Below, one piece after another: positions 21,638 through 35,015 of a stretch of 64,000 bases of DNA. How positions within the stretch are numbered: the first letter of the stretch is position 1; each line of letters begins with the position of its first letter. Both the position numbers and the translations under genes were made by a program. A model generated the notes under the pieces. That model ran no database searches, was not told where the DNA came from, and was given only the letters and a program-made list of their open reading frames with translations. Source of the DNA: Amanita rubescens. Lineage: Eukaryota > Basidiomycota > Agaricomycetes > Agaricales > Amanitaceae. The stretch is from positions 124,001 through 188,000 of the forward strand of contig WION01000037.1 in assembly GCA_015039365.1 (NCBI GenBank), given 5' to 3'.

Positions 21638-24285
21638 ATGTCCGATCCTACCACGCAATCTAATTACCTGAAAATTGCCTCAGAAAACATTTCCTTTGAC
21701 TGGAAGTTGGATTTTGAGAAGCAGACAATATCTGGCACAGTAACTCACACCTTGAGAGCAAATGAAGACGGCGTTCAAGATGTGATGTGAGTTTGTATTT
21801 ATTCCTGACCTACGTCTAACACCACGTCTTAAATAAATCGCGCATGATTGTGTAGATTCGATACTTTTGATCTTGAAATCGAAGTCATACAGATCGCGGG
21901 AACGATCGTACCTGTTAGTTGAAGATGCATTACTGCTGAGGCATTCATGTTATTCACAATCTTCCAATCAGCACGAATTGAAGCCAAAGGACAATGTCAT
22001 GGGCTCTGCATTATGCATTCCTTTGCCTAAAAAATTAAACTTGGGGGAGACCATTGTTATCACTGTGCGTTACAGAACCAGTCCAGAGTCCACGGCTCTC
22101 CAGTGGCTCGACAAAGAGTGAGTATGTGTCTACTTACACATATATACATTGACCTTCGGCTTTGTAGACAAACGCAAGGCAAAAAGCATCCTTATTTGTT
22201 CAGTCAATGCCAGCCCATTTATGCCAGGTCGTTAGCACCATTGCAAGGTTGGTATATGTTAATTAAATTAGCGATGCTAATTCCCCATCATAAGATACTC
22301 CATCTATAAAGACTGTGCGTCACTTGTTCAACTTGACTTTGAGAGACTAACACCTACCGCTACCTAGACATATACGGCCCAAGTCGTTTCTGTCCTTCCT
22401 GTCCTCCTTTCCGCTATTCGGAGATCGCCACCATCTGACGGACCCTCTCACGGTGGACGGACGATAGGAAAAGATCCAGTCACGTATACATATGAACAGG
22501 TGATCCCCTCTCCATCTACTATCGAGCTCAGATCTCATTATGTTAATCCAAGCCAATACCTATTCCATCGTACTTGATTGCAATAGCCGCTGGCAACGTT
22601 GTCTACAAGCCTTTTCCTGCAGTAGAAGGCAAACAATGGACAAGTGGTGTATGGGCAGAACCCGAATTGATCCAAAGTGCATATGCAGAATTTAGCGAAG
22701 ACACTACGAGGTAATCGCTATTATCCTCATCCCCTGGCTCATCTCGAACATTGGCAGATTTTTGGCAGAAGAAGAAAAGATTGTTACACCGTACCGATTT
22801 GGTGTGTACGATCTCCTCGTTCTCCCTCCTTCATTCCCTTACGGCGGGATGGTGAGTTCATATAAACTGTCATCCTTCTTCTAACGAATGTATGGGCAAC
22901 AGGAAAATGCGTGCTTATCCTTCCTGACACCTAGTAATCCATTCTCACACTTGCTCAACCGAAACGCTGACTCCCAACTAGCCTTGCTTACGGGCGATAG
23001 GGCCCTTGTGGATGTCGTTGTGCATGAGCTAACGCACTCCTGGTTTGGCAACGGCATCACGTAGGCTTCATATGTACCTTCAAGTAAGGCTGAAGTCTGA
23101 TCCTGTTTACAGCCATGCCAACGCAAGTCATTTCTGGCTTAACGAGGGATGGACGACTTACATGGAACGAGTTCTCCAACAATTTCTTCATTCGCCGGCT
23201 CACCGCGCATTCTCATACTTGATCGGCTCGAAGGAACTCTACGATGCTCTTACAGAATCTGTCAACAGACCAAAATATCAACGACTAGTTATTGATTTCG
23301 AAAAAGGAGAAGACCCCGATGACGCATACAGCAGTGTTCCGTACGAGAAAGGCGCAAACTTTTTGCTTTATCTAGGTAAGTTCTAACTAGCTAGAAATCT
23401 GCAAATAAATTTCTCCAATAGAGCAACAGCTGGGTGGCCTGGACGTATTCCTACCCTATGTAAAAGACTATGTCACCACCTTTATGGGGAAAAGTATCGT
23501 CACAGATCAGTGGAAGAGCCACCTATACAAGTACTTTAGGGAGCATGGCGACGATGACAAGATAAAGGTGCTCGACAGTGTTGACTGGAATGTGAGTTTA
23601 GGTTTGGTTCTTATCGAATTCTTACTGATGATAATTTTTTTCGTCAGGCGTGGCTGCACGGAGAAGGGCTAGAGCTTCCTGTAAAACTGGAATATGACAC
23701 GAGTTTAGCTGAAAAGGCGTATGCCCTTGCAGACCGCTGGGATACTTCAAGAACCATTCACGACGTCTCTCAGCTAGACTTTAAGGAATCTGACCTTGAA
23801 GATCTCGATACTAACCAGATCAGTTAGTACCGTCTTTCTGTAATTCGAAGATACGATGCTGATCAACAGCAGTTGCGTTCCTTGGACGATTGCAAACTTT
23901 CCCTGCGCTTCCTGGCTCGCACCTCGAATACCTCGCAAAGGTCTATCATTTTTCAATGACCCCTAACGCAGAAATTCGTCTGCGCTTCTATTCACTTGTT
24001 CTCAAGGACCCTAAAGCGCCTGCGACTCAAACATTTGCGATCGAAGCCGCGAAATGGGTGACTGGTGAAGACAGAAGTGGGGTTATTAAAGGTCGCATGA
24101 AGTTCTGCAGACCTGTCCTAAGAGCCGTCGGTAAAGTGGACATCAATCTGGCAAGGTCTATGTTCGAAAAGAAGAAAAATGCTTTCCATCCCATCGCGCG
24201 GAAACTGATTGAGAAGGTATTATTTCTACAACTTCGCATTGACAGCTACTAATTGAAAACTCTCTAGGATTTGGGTATGGCATGA
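21638..24285 (+). CDS. LAP2: Leukotriene A4 hydrolase-type M1 aminopeptidase
   Basis: About a dozen exons encode an M1-family zinc aminopeptidase. Seen in order: N-terminal saddle domain (NISFDWKLDFEKQTISGTVT), KKHPYLFSQCQPIYARS, PPSFPYGGM|EN (the GGMEN substrate motif split by an intron), the zinc site HELTHSW (HEXXH) with the third ligand in FWLNEGWTTYMER, YSSVPYEKGANFLLYL, then the LTA4H-type C-terminal helical domain ending IARKLIEK|DLGMA. The C-terminal domain and PYEKG place it in the LTA4H/Lap2 group rather than other M1 enzymes. It should cleave N-terminal residues from peptides; an epoxide hydrolase side activity is known for the family. An upstream in-frame ATG at 21515 could add about 41 residues. 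The gene converges on the ArfGAP gene, 81 bp apart. Confidence 0.93.
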
Positions 24286-24366
24286 AATTGTTTCTCTTTT
24301 ACAATTAGTGCAATACGACGTCAACTGTGCGTACGATAGGTGATGATGTCGGATATCTTTGTTACG

Positions 24367-25744
24367 TTACTTAAATCCACCCCAAATGTCATCAAACAAA
24401 TCATCCTTCTTGACAGTCGGTGCCACGCTTGCCATGCGCGGTTGGTTTCCGAATAGGTCTTGTGAGGGTTGGTTCTGCGAAGCACCCCAAACCTCATTTG
24501 TATTGAACAAACTGGATGGTTGAGGCTGTAGCGATGCCGTTCCGGGCGTGCCCCACAAATTTGATTGGGAAGATGTGTTAGCAGGTCCTCCAGTCCAGCC
24601 AGAGCTTGTGCCCCAAGCGCCAACACCCGTCGATCCTATCATGCTCGTTGGCTGCACCTGGTGATTAACAGCAGCATTTGTAGCCCACGGTGAAGCCACG
24701 GCGGATTGCGACGAAAAGGTGCTGTATATGGGGGTAGCCGTAGATGCTGCTGCAGCGCTTCGAGTAGAAAAAAGCGATAAGATGTCCTGCTTGACATTCT
24801 TTTTGGATTGTGCAGAGCTTAGGACATCATTCATTTGAGCAGGTGCGGCGGGGGCATGGAAATCAAGGCTGAATAAATCGTTATTCGCCGGCATGGCAGG
24901 TTTAGCCTCTTGCACTGGGATTGGAGTAGAATTAGATTGGCCAGCTGGAGCAGCACTGACGAAATTAGATGAGAGAAGTTGATGTGCTTGCGGTAGACGT
25001 GTTGTGGTGACCGGTGGCGCGGGTTTGGCGCTACTTATACTGCCCGTAGTCGCATGAGACGGGCGAGGCGGTGAGGCGACTTCTCTTGACGAAGGTGCGC
25101 TCTCAGGGTTACTGGCAGTAGATGACCCCTGCTCCAATGCCGAAGGATCCGCAGGGGGAGACCCGTCCATCGCCCACCTCCGAGATTCATATTTTGACCT
25201 GATGAATGATTCCATTTTACTGTACATGCGTCAGTCTCCTGGTTCGTGGTTACACGAGGCACATACTGTTCTGGTGGCATATGCCCCGATTTCAAATGTG
25301 CCTCCCAATATAAATTGGCCCGGCGGTTGCCCCATTTCTGAATGGACTGTTGAGGAATTATTGAGTTCAGTTTGCAAACGTCCCTTTGGATAAGGAACCT
25401 ACCCCCATCTGTTCGGGAGTCCAGACGTCAAGGTCGACCGACTTGACTTTACTGATATGCGTGCCCATGCCTCGATGAATTCCGGAGCAACGGATGCATA
25501 GAAATACGCCACTAGATGCAGCGTTATTTACGACCTGAGCAACGGGCCGAGAAGCTCACATGTTCCATGAGGCCCATCGAGGATCTGACGACGGGCGCAG
25601 TCAACATGCATCCAGCCGAAAAGACTCTTTCCTTAACACACCATTCCGTTTGCAGTCGGCGCATGCCTTGTTCTCTGGCTTCTTCAACAACTCGCGAAGG
25701 GTACGAGTGTGTCTTTCGCTTGTGGCTTTGTCCTGGCGTGACAT
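24367..25744 (-). CDS. AGE2: ArfGAP zinc-finger protein, Age2/SMAP type
   Basis: Exons read [19 protein letters not shown], then KACADCKRN, an intron, [62 protein letters not shown] and [17 protein letters not shown]. This is the complete ArfGAP domain: zinc finger C-x2-C-x(16)-C-x2-C and the catalytic arginine in IHRGMG. The remaining 280 aa are Ser/Ala/Pro/Gln-rich with NDLFSLDF and [12 protein letters not shown], short acidic-hydrophobic motifs like those that bind clathrin or adaptor ears. It should stimulate GTP hydrolysis on Arf proteins at Golgi or endosomes, plausibly including the ARF6 encoded nearby. Confidence 0.88.
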
Positions 25745-26356
25745 GAGGTACAAATGTAAGAGTGATTGATTTATTTGGCGATGGAATTGATTTATGTACA
25801 TCACAAACCCAAAACGCTTCCAGTACATTGTACCGTAATCTCATATTATCGTAATAGAAACGGTGTAGAAGTGCAGTAGATAATTATCACAGTATGCACA
25901 ATGGTAGGATGATGACAGGGAAGGGAGCGAAAAGGTTATCGTGGGCCCTTGGCTTAGTCGAGGATAAAGCGTCCTGTGCCGGAGAAAACAGCTAGAAGAG
26001 CATAACAAATAAACATGGCTTGAAAGGAATGTCATTATTGAGTTGTTTTAGAGAGACAGTGACTGGTTGAGATGAAAAAGAAAAAAAAGAAAAAGTATTG
26101 TGCTGTTGCAGACTGGATATACTTAAATGTCCGTCCGGAGACAAATGCGGAACGAATGGGAATGAGTATGCTTCGAGCGCACAGATACAAACGTTAAAGA
26201 GCGTGCAAAAATTCACCGATGACAGAAGGCGAAGGTGACGAAGTGGAGCGTCGCCAGTCACTGACTTGCGATATAGTAGGGGATCATGTGAGGGGGTATA
26301 CGTTTTAAGACCGGAGCTAGTATAATTTCGTGAAGCTCAAAGCGGAGGGATAGTCC
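25745..26356. other. Intergenic, ArfGAP promoter and BNI4 3' flank
   Basis: About 610 bp with A- and T-rich stretches only. No exon, tRNA or repeat recognised. Confidence 0.5.
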
Positions 26357-29238
26357 TTATACAAAGAATTGTGTGCTAACGTTCACCGTCAGCTATAACC
26401 CGCGCGGATATACACAAAACACGTACTGAATGCGGCTAGCAGCGTGTACTTCCATTTCTTCCATTTTGTACGAGTTGAGCTCCTCCTTGATTCTTTGCGC
26501 TAAGACGGGTGTTAACCGACTCCACGTCGCGGGCTCACTTCTGCGGTCGTATACTGCGGATGAGAACGTATCATACACGGACAGATTGTTGGCAAAAGCA
26601 AGTCGTTTCGCAGGTGAGGTGGCCGATCTGTGGGGAATAGAAGGTGATGACGAAGCCATGGTGAGTGATAAGGTAGGTGCAGACGAATTTAGGGCAGGAT
26701 GTTGGAATATAGATTTTTCTGAGGGGTGAGGAACCACAAGAGGTAAATCAGAGAATTTCTTGGACGAATCGGAAGACAAGGCCGTTGGAGGTGAGGATAC
26801 GAGTGACGGAGGTTGCAAGCTGGACGAAGGACTAGCATTGCCATGCCCCGAGGAATGTGCATTGTGTCTATGGAGCCCATCGATATGGTCAGGGTCTGGT
26901 GAGGGTATACGAGCTAGTGGTCCTAACTCTGAAGGAGGCCCAGGATGAGAATTGTATGAATTTGAACGAGCGCGAACTTGCGCGGGTTGGTCAGTATGGT
27001 AAGCCTCCTGGTCATATTTGCCAGGATCTGCGAAATGAACAGGTCAGAACATATGGCACGAGATAGGCAATAGGGGATGGCACTTTTTAGGATGCCTTTA
27101 GAAGGCCTCTTGGTACGCTCCAGGCTCCTCCGAACACCCACCGCCCATGGTTCCACATCTGTTTCTATATGTGTCGATTCCATTGCGGCTCTGATAGTCA
27201 AGTCTTCTTCACCGTCTGGATCCACGTCCCAGTCCTCGTCGTCGTCCCACCCATCCATACTGAAATTTCCGGGTTCGTTAGGATTGTAATGGCCATCGTC
27301 GCTGTCCTCCTCGTCATCTTCGACGAGAACCTTCGTGCCATCTTCGTTCACCTTTACTTCGCCAGGCTTGACAGGGGAAGAAGATTGCCTGGTAGTGGTA
27401 CCCCTCTCCCAGGCAGGTACACCGCTCATACCATTGACTTGCGGGCTTTCCGTGACGGCAGCGGCAGTAGCAGCAGCGACTTGAGCCTCCTGCTGAGCCT
27501 TGGCTTTGGCTGCTGCCTCGGCATTACTCTTGAGAGTATGCTGTCGGGCAAGCTTGGCCGCTGGACTGAGACCTTGCAGATCAGCGGCCCAATCGCCGTT
27601 GCTGATTCTGTCTAGCTCCGCCGTAACATGAGACACACTGGCTTCACTTGCCCCAGCTTTTGCGCTGCTAATCTTCTTGTCCTTCTTCCCTTTCTTGTCC
27701 CCGTCCTTGTCCTTTTCTTTTTCCTTATCCTTATCCTTATCCTTATCCTTGAAGAGGGACGTAATACCGGCCAAGGAATTGCGACGTGCCAATTTTCCCA
27801 TCGAGCCGAGCTTGCGTATCATCACACTAGCGCTGCTCACAGTGGAAGAAAGCGAAATGTTGTCTGTGCTAGCATTGATGCGCGAGTTGAACAGAGACGC
27901 TGTTCTACTCTTTTTCTTTGCCTGAACGGTAGCCGTGGAAGCACCGTCGTCAACACCGCTATCCATTTCTCCGCTACTGCCGGGTTTCCCGTCTACAGGG
28001 TTGTTGACAGGCGCAGGGGACTTTGATTTCAGCTTACTATTGGAAGCCTTGGACGACTCTGGCGTCTCGTCCTCGCGAAGAACATTAAAGGACAGCGCCC
28101 GGCGCAGTCGCCCCTTGAGCCCACCGCTCCTACTCGAGGAGGCTTGTGACGATTCGAGCATCGTAGCCAGATCACTATCATCCCGCGACATCCTCTTATC
28201 GGCAGCAGTAAAATTTCCTTGGGATAGTGGCGAAGGTCGCGCAGGACGTGGTGTCGCAGTTGCACCCGAAATAGCAACGGCCGACGTGGACGTAGTTGAC
28301 GTTGTCGTCGCCGACATCGTCGGTGCCAGAGCTGGAGGACGCGAAGACGTTGTTGTTGTTGCCGTTGACCCCGATGACGAGGACGAGGTGTTTCGATGGT
28401 GTGGAATACGAAGTGGACTAGACCCAGAGGATGTGGCAGATGATGGCGTGTTCCTTGACGGTACGGAGCCATTAGGCCGGCTTCGGGCACTTCCGTTAGC
28501 AGAAGGCGAGTTGTGGGAACTGTGCACACTCTGATTGCTGCTGGTGCGCTGACGTTGACTTGACGTCGAACTGATGGATGATGTAGATCCTGTAGCATCA
28601 GGACGCGCATAGGGCGGAAAGGGACTAAGATTGGTACTAGGCCGCCTATCCGACGTATCCGACGCGTGTGTATTTTGGCGATTCGGCCTGCGATATGGAT
28701 GAAAACCGGCGTAGGGGCCATTCTGGGACGGCTGCTGTTGCTGAGGCCCTTGAGGGTGATCACCGGAAGGGGAACGAGGGGGTGGAGTGCCACTTGGAAA
28801 AGGATTAAAGGGAGCCTGATTCTGGGGGAAATAGTCATTAGAGGAAGAAGAATTTGAAGCGGTCCGGTGCTGCGGAGGCTGCATTGGAGGGAAACCGGGT
28901 TGGGCATTAAACATCATTCGCTGGTAAGCCCACTGTGCAGCGAACTGGGCATTTGCGGGGTCGAAGTAAGGAAACTGGTGGGGTATTGGGGTAGCGAAGG
29001 GCTGGGACGACTGTTGATGATGAGGGTTTTGAAAGTGAGAAGGATAAAAGGGGGCGGCGGCAATGGAGGGCGTCCATCCGCCTTGAGGTTGCTGTTGCAA
29101 GGGATAGGTGTATGCCGGGAGTTGCTGTTGGAGTTGTGGAAGGGGCGTTGAGTGGTCGTTAGCAGGTGAACGCTGCCTGGGGTTTGTTGTCGATGAGACG
29201 TCCATTTTGCGCCAGTCGTTGGGCACGAGAACGGCCAT
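26357..29238 (-). CDS. BNI4: Bni4-like scaffold for protein phosphatase 1 at the bud neck/septum
   Basis: One long exon (29238 to about 27087) and a second exon joined by an intron with an acceptor at CATTTCGCAG give KGILKN|PGKYDQEAYHTDQPAQVR; a last small exon gives SRIHTQFFV with TAA at 26357-26359. The bulk is low complexity: Gln/Pro/Ser-rich N-terminus, basic cluster LKGRLRRALSFNVL, a KDKDKDKEKEKDKD run, and acidic stretch VEDDEEDSDDGHYN. The C-terminal 60 residues carry the diagnostic Bni4 block: an RVxF-like PP1 site (KRLAFANNLSVYDTF) followed by YDRRSEPATWSRLTPVLAQ and RIKEELNSYKMEEMEVH. Bni4 anchors Glc7 and chitin synthase regulators at the neck. Start could be ATG 29205 instead of 29238. 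About 950 aa. Confidence 0.82.
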
Positions 29239-29405
29239 GAGACAACTTTGAAGCCGCAGCAATTAATGGCCGGCGGTGTTCTGAAATTCACGAATGAGAG
29301 ACGCCGTCAAAGAATGATAAAAAGACGCACCTTTGAGAACACGGGCACCGGCGGGGCGTCGCTTGGTTGCAATCAACCTTTTTAATTAATTATTTTATTT
29401 TATTT

Positions 29406-31111
29406 TCAGAACACGTGTATCAACCGCACTAGCGCGTTCTGAACGCCCGTCCCCGCCCACCGCCCCCGCTCGACCGACATCCCTTCCGGCACCCCGCCCG
29501 CCCCCGCACCGCTTCCTCCGATCATCTCCGCTACAGCTCGCCCGCTCAGCCAACAGTGCGTCATCCCTTCCCCAGAATATCCCGCCGCAATCCACTCCCC
29601 TGTCTCTGCGTCACCGCGCGCCCGTCCAGAGATCCACTCCGGCGCTCGTCCGACCCACGGCTTGCCGTCCATCGACATCCCCAAAATTCCACTCCACGCC
29701 CTCTTGACATCCGCTTGCATGCGCGCTCCAAAGTAGCTATTCAACGCACCATCAAGGTATCGGTCCGTGTCCACATTCCACGAACTATCGTCCGCGTTCC
29801 CCATATCTTCTACACAGCTCTTATGTCTCAGCGCACCTCCTCCGAACATCAGTTCGCCTGACGGCGACGGGTATCTGCTCCCCACCAATGCCGTCGGCTG
29901 TTGCGTCAGATAATCGAACGCGTACATTGTATCTTTCGGGTAGAAAACAAACGAACGCGTGCCGGCCCACTCCAGTCCCGCGCTCGGGATCTGCGCGTTC
30001 ACCACGCCGCGGAAAGGAACGATCTTTTCCCTCATACCCGGCAGAAGATGAGACGCCCATGCATTCGTCGCATGAACGACATGCCGCGTCTCTATTGTCC
30101 CGCGGGGCGTCGCAACTTCGTAACCCCCTCCGGGAGAAGCTTTGATAGCCGTGCATGGCGTATGCGTAAAGAGTAAGAAACTGGACCCACGTCAGCCACA
30201 ACGAATAACTTTTGCCAATTTTTACCTCACTTTTCCGGATGCGCCTTCAGTAGACGCTCCAATATACCTGTCGCGAACCGATACGGATGCAACGCCCCTC
30301 CACGCGTAGACAAGCATCCAACCGTTTTCTCGTCCAATTCAAATCGCTACCGTAAACATATCCCACGTCAGATCGTCATTACCACATGTATCATTCATAA
30401 TTACTTACGCTGATAGCCTCGCTGGCCTCGTGTACTTGAAATGATGACCCCTCAGATGGCATATCTTTTTGGTACTCAGCCAACATAGCCTTGGCCTCTC
30501 CGTAGAGGCCTTCATGGTGAAACACGTCAAATGCTTGCACCTCGCGGCATTGTGATTCATCCGTCAAATTCTCTTCCGCAGCAACCTTGAGTATCTCAGG
30601 CAGATGTGCCAGGCGAAACCGGATAATCTCCTTGGCAACCCCTATCCCATGCTCTTCCTTCAACTCTCTATATTCGGTATAGAGCAGAGGCGCGATATGT
30701 CCTCCATTCCTTGACATGCATGAATGTCAATCAAACTTACTCTCCATATCCATCGACTTACCTTCCTGTTGCACCTGAACACGCCCCCCTCGCCTCCAAC
30801 ATCACTACTTTTAGCTCTTTGTTGTTTTTCATTATTGTCCTTGCGAACGCCGTCCCTGTCATACCACTTCCAAGTACAACAATGTCAGCCCGCTCGGGTA
30901 ACTGTACCGTTCCATCCGAACCATGGTCGGATATTGGCGACGGCGGTATTTGCCAATGTGAATTCGATGGATTTGAAACTGGTATACCCGGTGATTGCTC
31001 CAGTCGCTTAAATAGCGAGTTTGTGGTCGGTGAAAACACCCGCAAGACGCCAATGACAGTTTTCACTATGAGGAGCAGAATTCTGCGAGAAAGATTACGA
31101 ACAGTGCTCAT
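29406..31111 (-). CDS. FAD-dependent oxidoreductase (DAO family), membrane-anchored
   Basis: Four or five exons. The N-terminus has a hydrophobic segment (RRILLLIVKTVIGVLRVF), likely a membrane anchor. The FAD dinucleotide-binding motif VVLGSGMTGTAFA follows near residue 75, then CSGATGR|NGGHIAPLLYTEY, the family-typical ATGRNGG region that covalently or closely contacts FAD in DAO enzymes. C-terminal exon: RHVVHATNAWASHLLPGMR, IPFRG-like VPFRGVVNAQ, GILGMSMDGKPWVG and the second FAD-contact motif AAGYSGEGMTHCW. Members oxidise amines, amino acids or glycerol phosphate; the substrate cannot be told here. GC-rich last exon. It is divergently followed by no close partner. Confidence 0.85.
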
Positions 31112-31241
31112 GGCAGCTTACATGTATATCTTAGTAATCATTACGTACTCTGAAGAAGTATATGGGCAATGTCCTTTTGGAATCGTCCGATGTAGTCCAA
31201 CAAATCCTCTTCTGGTAAAGCTGAGTGATCCAGTGCCTGAC

Positions 31242-34200
31242 CTAGCTGTGTTCGGAGCTGTCGTCCATCAGGTCAGGACTAACGCTCAAAAAACTGGAGG
31301 GATTTTTTACTCGTAGCAATGCTTTCCTCCTTGCTGATATTTTTCCACTTTCACTTTCCCCTTGGCGCTTTGCATGCAATGCCGTCAGTTTTTCAGCCAT
31401 TTTCCTTCCTTCCGTTAGAACATCTTCAGGGAGATCAGCGAGACGCGCAAGTTCAAGTCCTATCGGAATTAAGTTATTCAGCACACCTTGGCAGGTGTAA
31501 ACTACCGTAATGTTCCATATCATCTGAAACTCCGTCAACGATTCTGTAAGTACATGGCGAAGCTGAGCTGGCGACCGAACGATCAAGGGGCTGTAACCTA
31601 CTTATATTGGAATGTCATCCCCAAGTTTGATTTACTCGTGTTCGAACGCTTCAGGGATTGATTGGACGATCATCAACCATCAAAACACGTCAGAAAACGT
31701 CGAACCTGAACGGCCAAATGCAAGCTAAAGTGTAGTTTCCAATGTTACTTCTATATTCTTTAATTACGGCGATGACTCACTTGATCACGTTTGGCTTTCG
31801 TGATAGTGTTGTTGCCAGCTCAGGAAAATGGCTTCTTTATCTTTAATAGATAATGAAACCCAGCAGTCGTAAACTTACGTAGCAAAAAAGACAAATGGCT
31901 GGATGACAATCAAACCGATATATATGTACATGGCCTTGTTACGAACCTTGAGAGCAATCAGACCCTCCGCGATGGCATGGCAGATTCCCAGTCCCTCTAT
32001 CGGAGAAGTTCCCCTGCCTAATTCATCGACCAACACGAGGGAGCGCGGAGTGGCGAGGCCTGCTCAGTCATCAATTTATGCAACAATGAACATCTGTTAG
32101 TTGACAAACTCAAGATCATGGCAGATGACGCCATTTCGCTTGCAAACGTGCTCAAACTCCTTTCGAGGTCATCATCATTAGACAGGCGAGTTAATAATGC
32201 ATCGTGAATTCTACAATAACAATATCAATCACTTGCTATAAGACATATCTTTGATACTCGCCGAAAACTCGCATATTCTGCGGGTACAAAGCATCCGCAC
32301 ATGGCCAGAATTGTTAAAAGTGCTACCTGTCGTAGATACGTACTTTTTCCTATGATATGTGAGCGCTGTTACGCGTATGACATAGAACGTCCTACCTGAC
32401 ATGCTATATTGCCACATATCAACGAGTTGAACATGGGTACAAGGATAATAATGACAGACTTTGGACCTTGTATTATTTGAAAGGTGGACGAATCGTCGCA
32501 ATATACATCATTTGAAACAACGGTTCCCGCTGACTGCACAATCTCAAGGATAGGGTGTCGACCCGACTTTATTGCTAAGGTTCCGGTGAACTCGGGGCGA
32601 ACTGTCGCAATGCTAAGACACTATAGCCGATATGCTGAGAGAACACACCATAGCGTCGCACTTCAACGGAAACGCAGGCGGACATAAATACGTTCTTCTG
32701 TCTTATTCATCGTCAACTCACTTATCGATGTATGCGAAAAGGACCATAACATGTCCACCAGCGCGACCTGCAGTAGAATATCACTATATTTGCCTTTAAC
32801 AACGTCAAATAACGCACTGCTTCGGAGAATTTGTACAATGCGCCGACATCTGCAAGTATCTCTGCGACGATGTCTAGTATGATCCTAAACAATAACTTGA
32901 CACTGCCCGAACAGGTAATACTAAGCGTACTTGTCGCTGAGTATTAGCGTTTCATCAAGTGCATCTTTCATTCGAGCGTTAAGTTTCTTCTGCTCGCGCC
33001 GAAAGTCAAACACTATCAAATGGCGTAAGGTAGGGCTTACCAGCTCCATGCTCGAGAATAGGAATTTTCCCTTCTTTGTGATAACATTAATGAAACCCCT
33101 GGGCAATTCTCCGCCCGCAGATTCCAAATCAGACTTCTTCAACGTGAACATGAAGCCAGTGTCTTGATACAAGAGCGAAAGGGGTAGATTATGTTCGTCA
33201 GAAAGCCTGCAGTTGAGCTGAAAGATGTCGCTTATGTTCTCTTTGTATGTTTCTCGTGCAACGTCCAACAAGGGATTGCGGTTAGCCTGCAGTTATATTG
33301 ATTGAGAACTCAATTTACTAACGCGTTATCTTACCCGGATGGCGTATACTCTGGCGTTGACAGCACCAATACCACCCTGATAGAAGAATAACCTCAGCTT
33401 AGGTCGCATAACGGGGGTGCAACTCGACTTTGGAAGGCAAACTATCCTCATTCAAGTTATCGCATATGGTCTTTTCAATTCTGTCCAGCCGCTCGTCGGA
33501 AAGCATCTGCATGATTGAGTCTCGCACAGCTAGTATAGACCCATCATACCTCATGTATGTATATCAGCAGTGACGATCTGCTTCCAACTAGTGCACGACG
33601 CAACAAAGGTAAACCGCGCACTATGTTCCGCAGGTTGAGCATTTGTGCAACATGCTGAGACGCTGGCTTCGCAGTATTTGAAATCCGCGCTTCCGAAGAC
33701 GCCAGCTATATTCCCCTGTATATCAGCAAGCTGGCAAAGAAGGCCAGACTCACCGAAACGATTAACTTGTCAAAGTCTAACTTAACCAATCCCTTGAGTG
33801 CACTTCTTACTTCAGTGAACCTATCCTCCGAGTTGACTAGTTCTTTCAAAGGTATATGCCGCATATTTCTAAATCATGCAGTGTCATGCTTACCTTCCAC
33901 CACATCCAGTCTGGCATCGATCGCGCGCTGCACTGTGGACTTGTGAATTAAGAGTGCTGCATAGTAAAGGAAATAATACTGGTCAAAGGCGACAACAGAC
34001 TGACTCTTAGCAGCCGAGCACCCATCGGTGTGAATGTGTGATTCAAAGCGCTAGTTTATATTTAAGGTTGATAACTATCTTCGATGATGTTCAGCCTACC
34101 CAAATAACGAATGGGTGGACTTCTGATGCACGATATTTCCCACCAGCTCTAGGTTTCTTACTGATTCTGGGTCAATCAACATTGTGCCGTCTACGGGAAC

Positions 34201-34939
34201 GTATCGTATGCGCAGCGAACCAGCGGCAAAACGCATGTTAAGCTTTGCCTCTGCGTGCTTGAACAGTGCGCAGACTGCAGAAAGGGCGTAATATCTGTGA
34301 GAAACTAGTGAGTGAGAATAGGATAGGACATCAGTGTCTTCTGACTTGTTGGAGACAGCGAGAACTGTTCCAGCGCGTTCTTCGTCATCTACGGACAACT
34401 GCATTACAAATTCAAGGCCTTTGAAAGCGCGGTAAACTGTTATATGCGCATTATCTATGCAAAAAAAGAAAAGAAAATACCCGCAGCATCGTTCCAATAC
34501 TTCCTGCCAACGGGCTCAAGGGCCACGCCAGGAAACTCTTCTCGGATGTACTCCACCAACATGGATGTGGAGGAGGAGCGCTTTCCGCCCGAAACGAAGG
34601 CGCCGTCTGCGACGGATAAAAAAGTATCTGGAACAAGAACGGCGCAAGGTGCGTGTAGATGCATTTGATGAAGCGTCTTCACGTAAGTCTGACAATCTGC
34701 CAACTGCCCGAATTCAGTGATCAATCAAGATATATGCGCTGGCTGCAGACTTGAACAAGTGTGACATATCCAGTGTCTTTGTCGAGGCTAGCGACGCCAA
34801 CCTCCCGTGCAACGCCACGACCTTCAAATACAGCGACGATGTGATTTCCATCATATCTGGTCGACGCTGCCGTAGTCGGACGCGCTGTTGCTGGACGTGA
34901 TTGTGCAGTGTAAGGACGGGCACTAACAGTGGGGGTCAT
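31242..34939 (-). CDS. MSH4: Meiosis-specific MutS homologue Msh4
   Basis: Many short exons. N-terminus: [20 protein letters not shown], then [20 protein letters not shown] and [35 protein letters not shown], a block typical of MSH4. Middle: [14 protein letters not shown] (MutS core) and the lever/clamp exon with [20 protein letters not shown]. The ATPase has [43 protein letters not shown] (Walker A spread over three exons), [16 protein letters not shown] and [16 protein letters not shown] (Walker B). C-terminus: [15 protein letters not shown] and a Ser-rich tail. It lacks the MutS mismatch-reading domain I, as MSH4 does. With MSH5 it stabilises crossover intermediates in meiosis. Confidence 0.9.
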
Positions 34940-35015
34940 GTGGAAAGAGTAAAGTTTATGCAAGTTTAGCTTCCTTAATTAGGTTATGGAATTTCCTATT
35001 CTGCGAACGTACCAG

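Noticed and set aside
24027..24239. Minus-strand ORFs over the aminopeptidase gene
   Set aside because: Antisense shadows of conserved exons.
27169..28534. Several long plus-strand ORFs antisense to BNI4
   Set aside because: Composition follows the antisense of Ser/Lys/Asp-rich codons; no start context or splice signals.
28029..28907. 292-codon minus-strand ORF
   Set aside because: It overlaps BNI4 in another frame; its Arg/Pro/His-rich product is a shadow of that low-complexity coding region.
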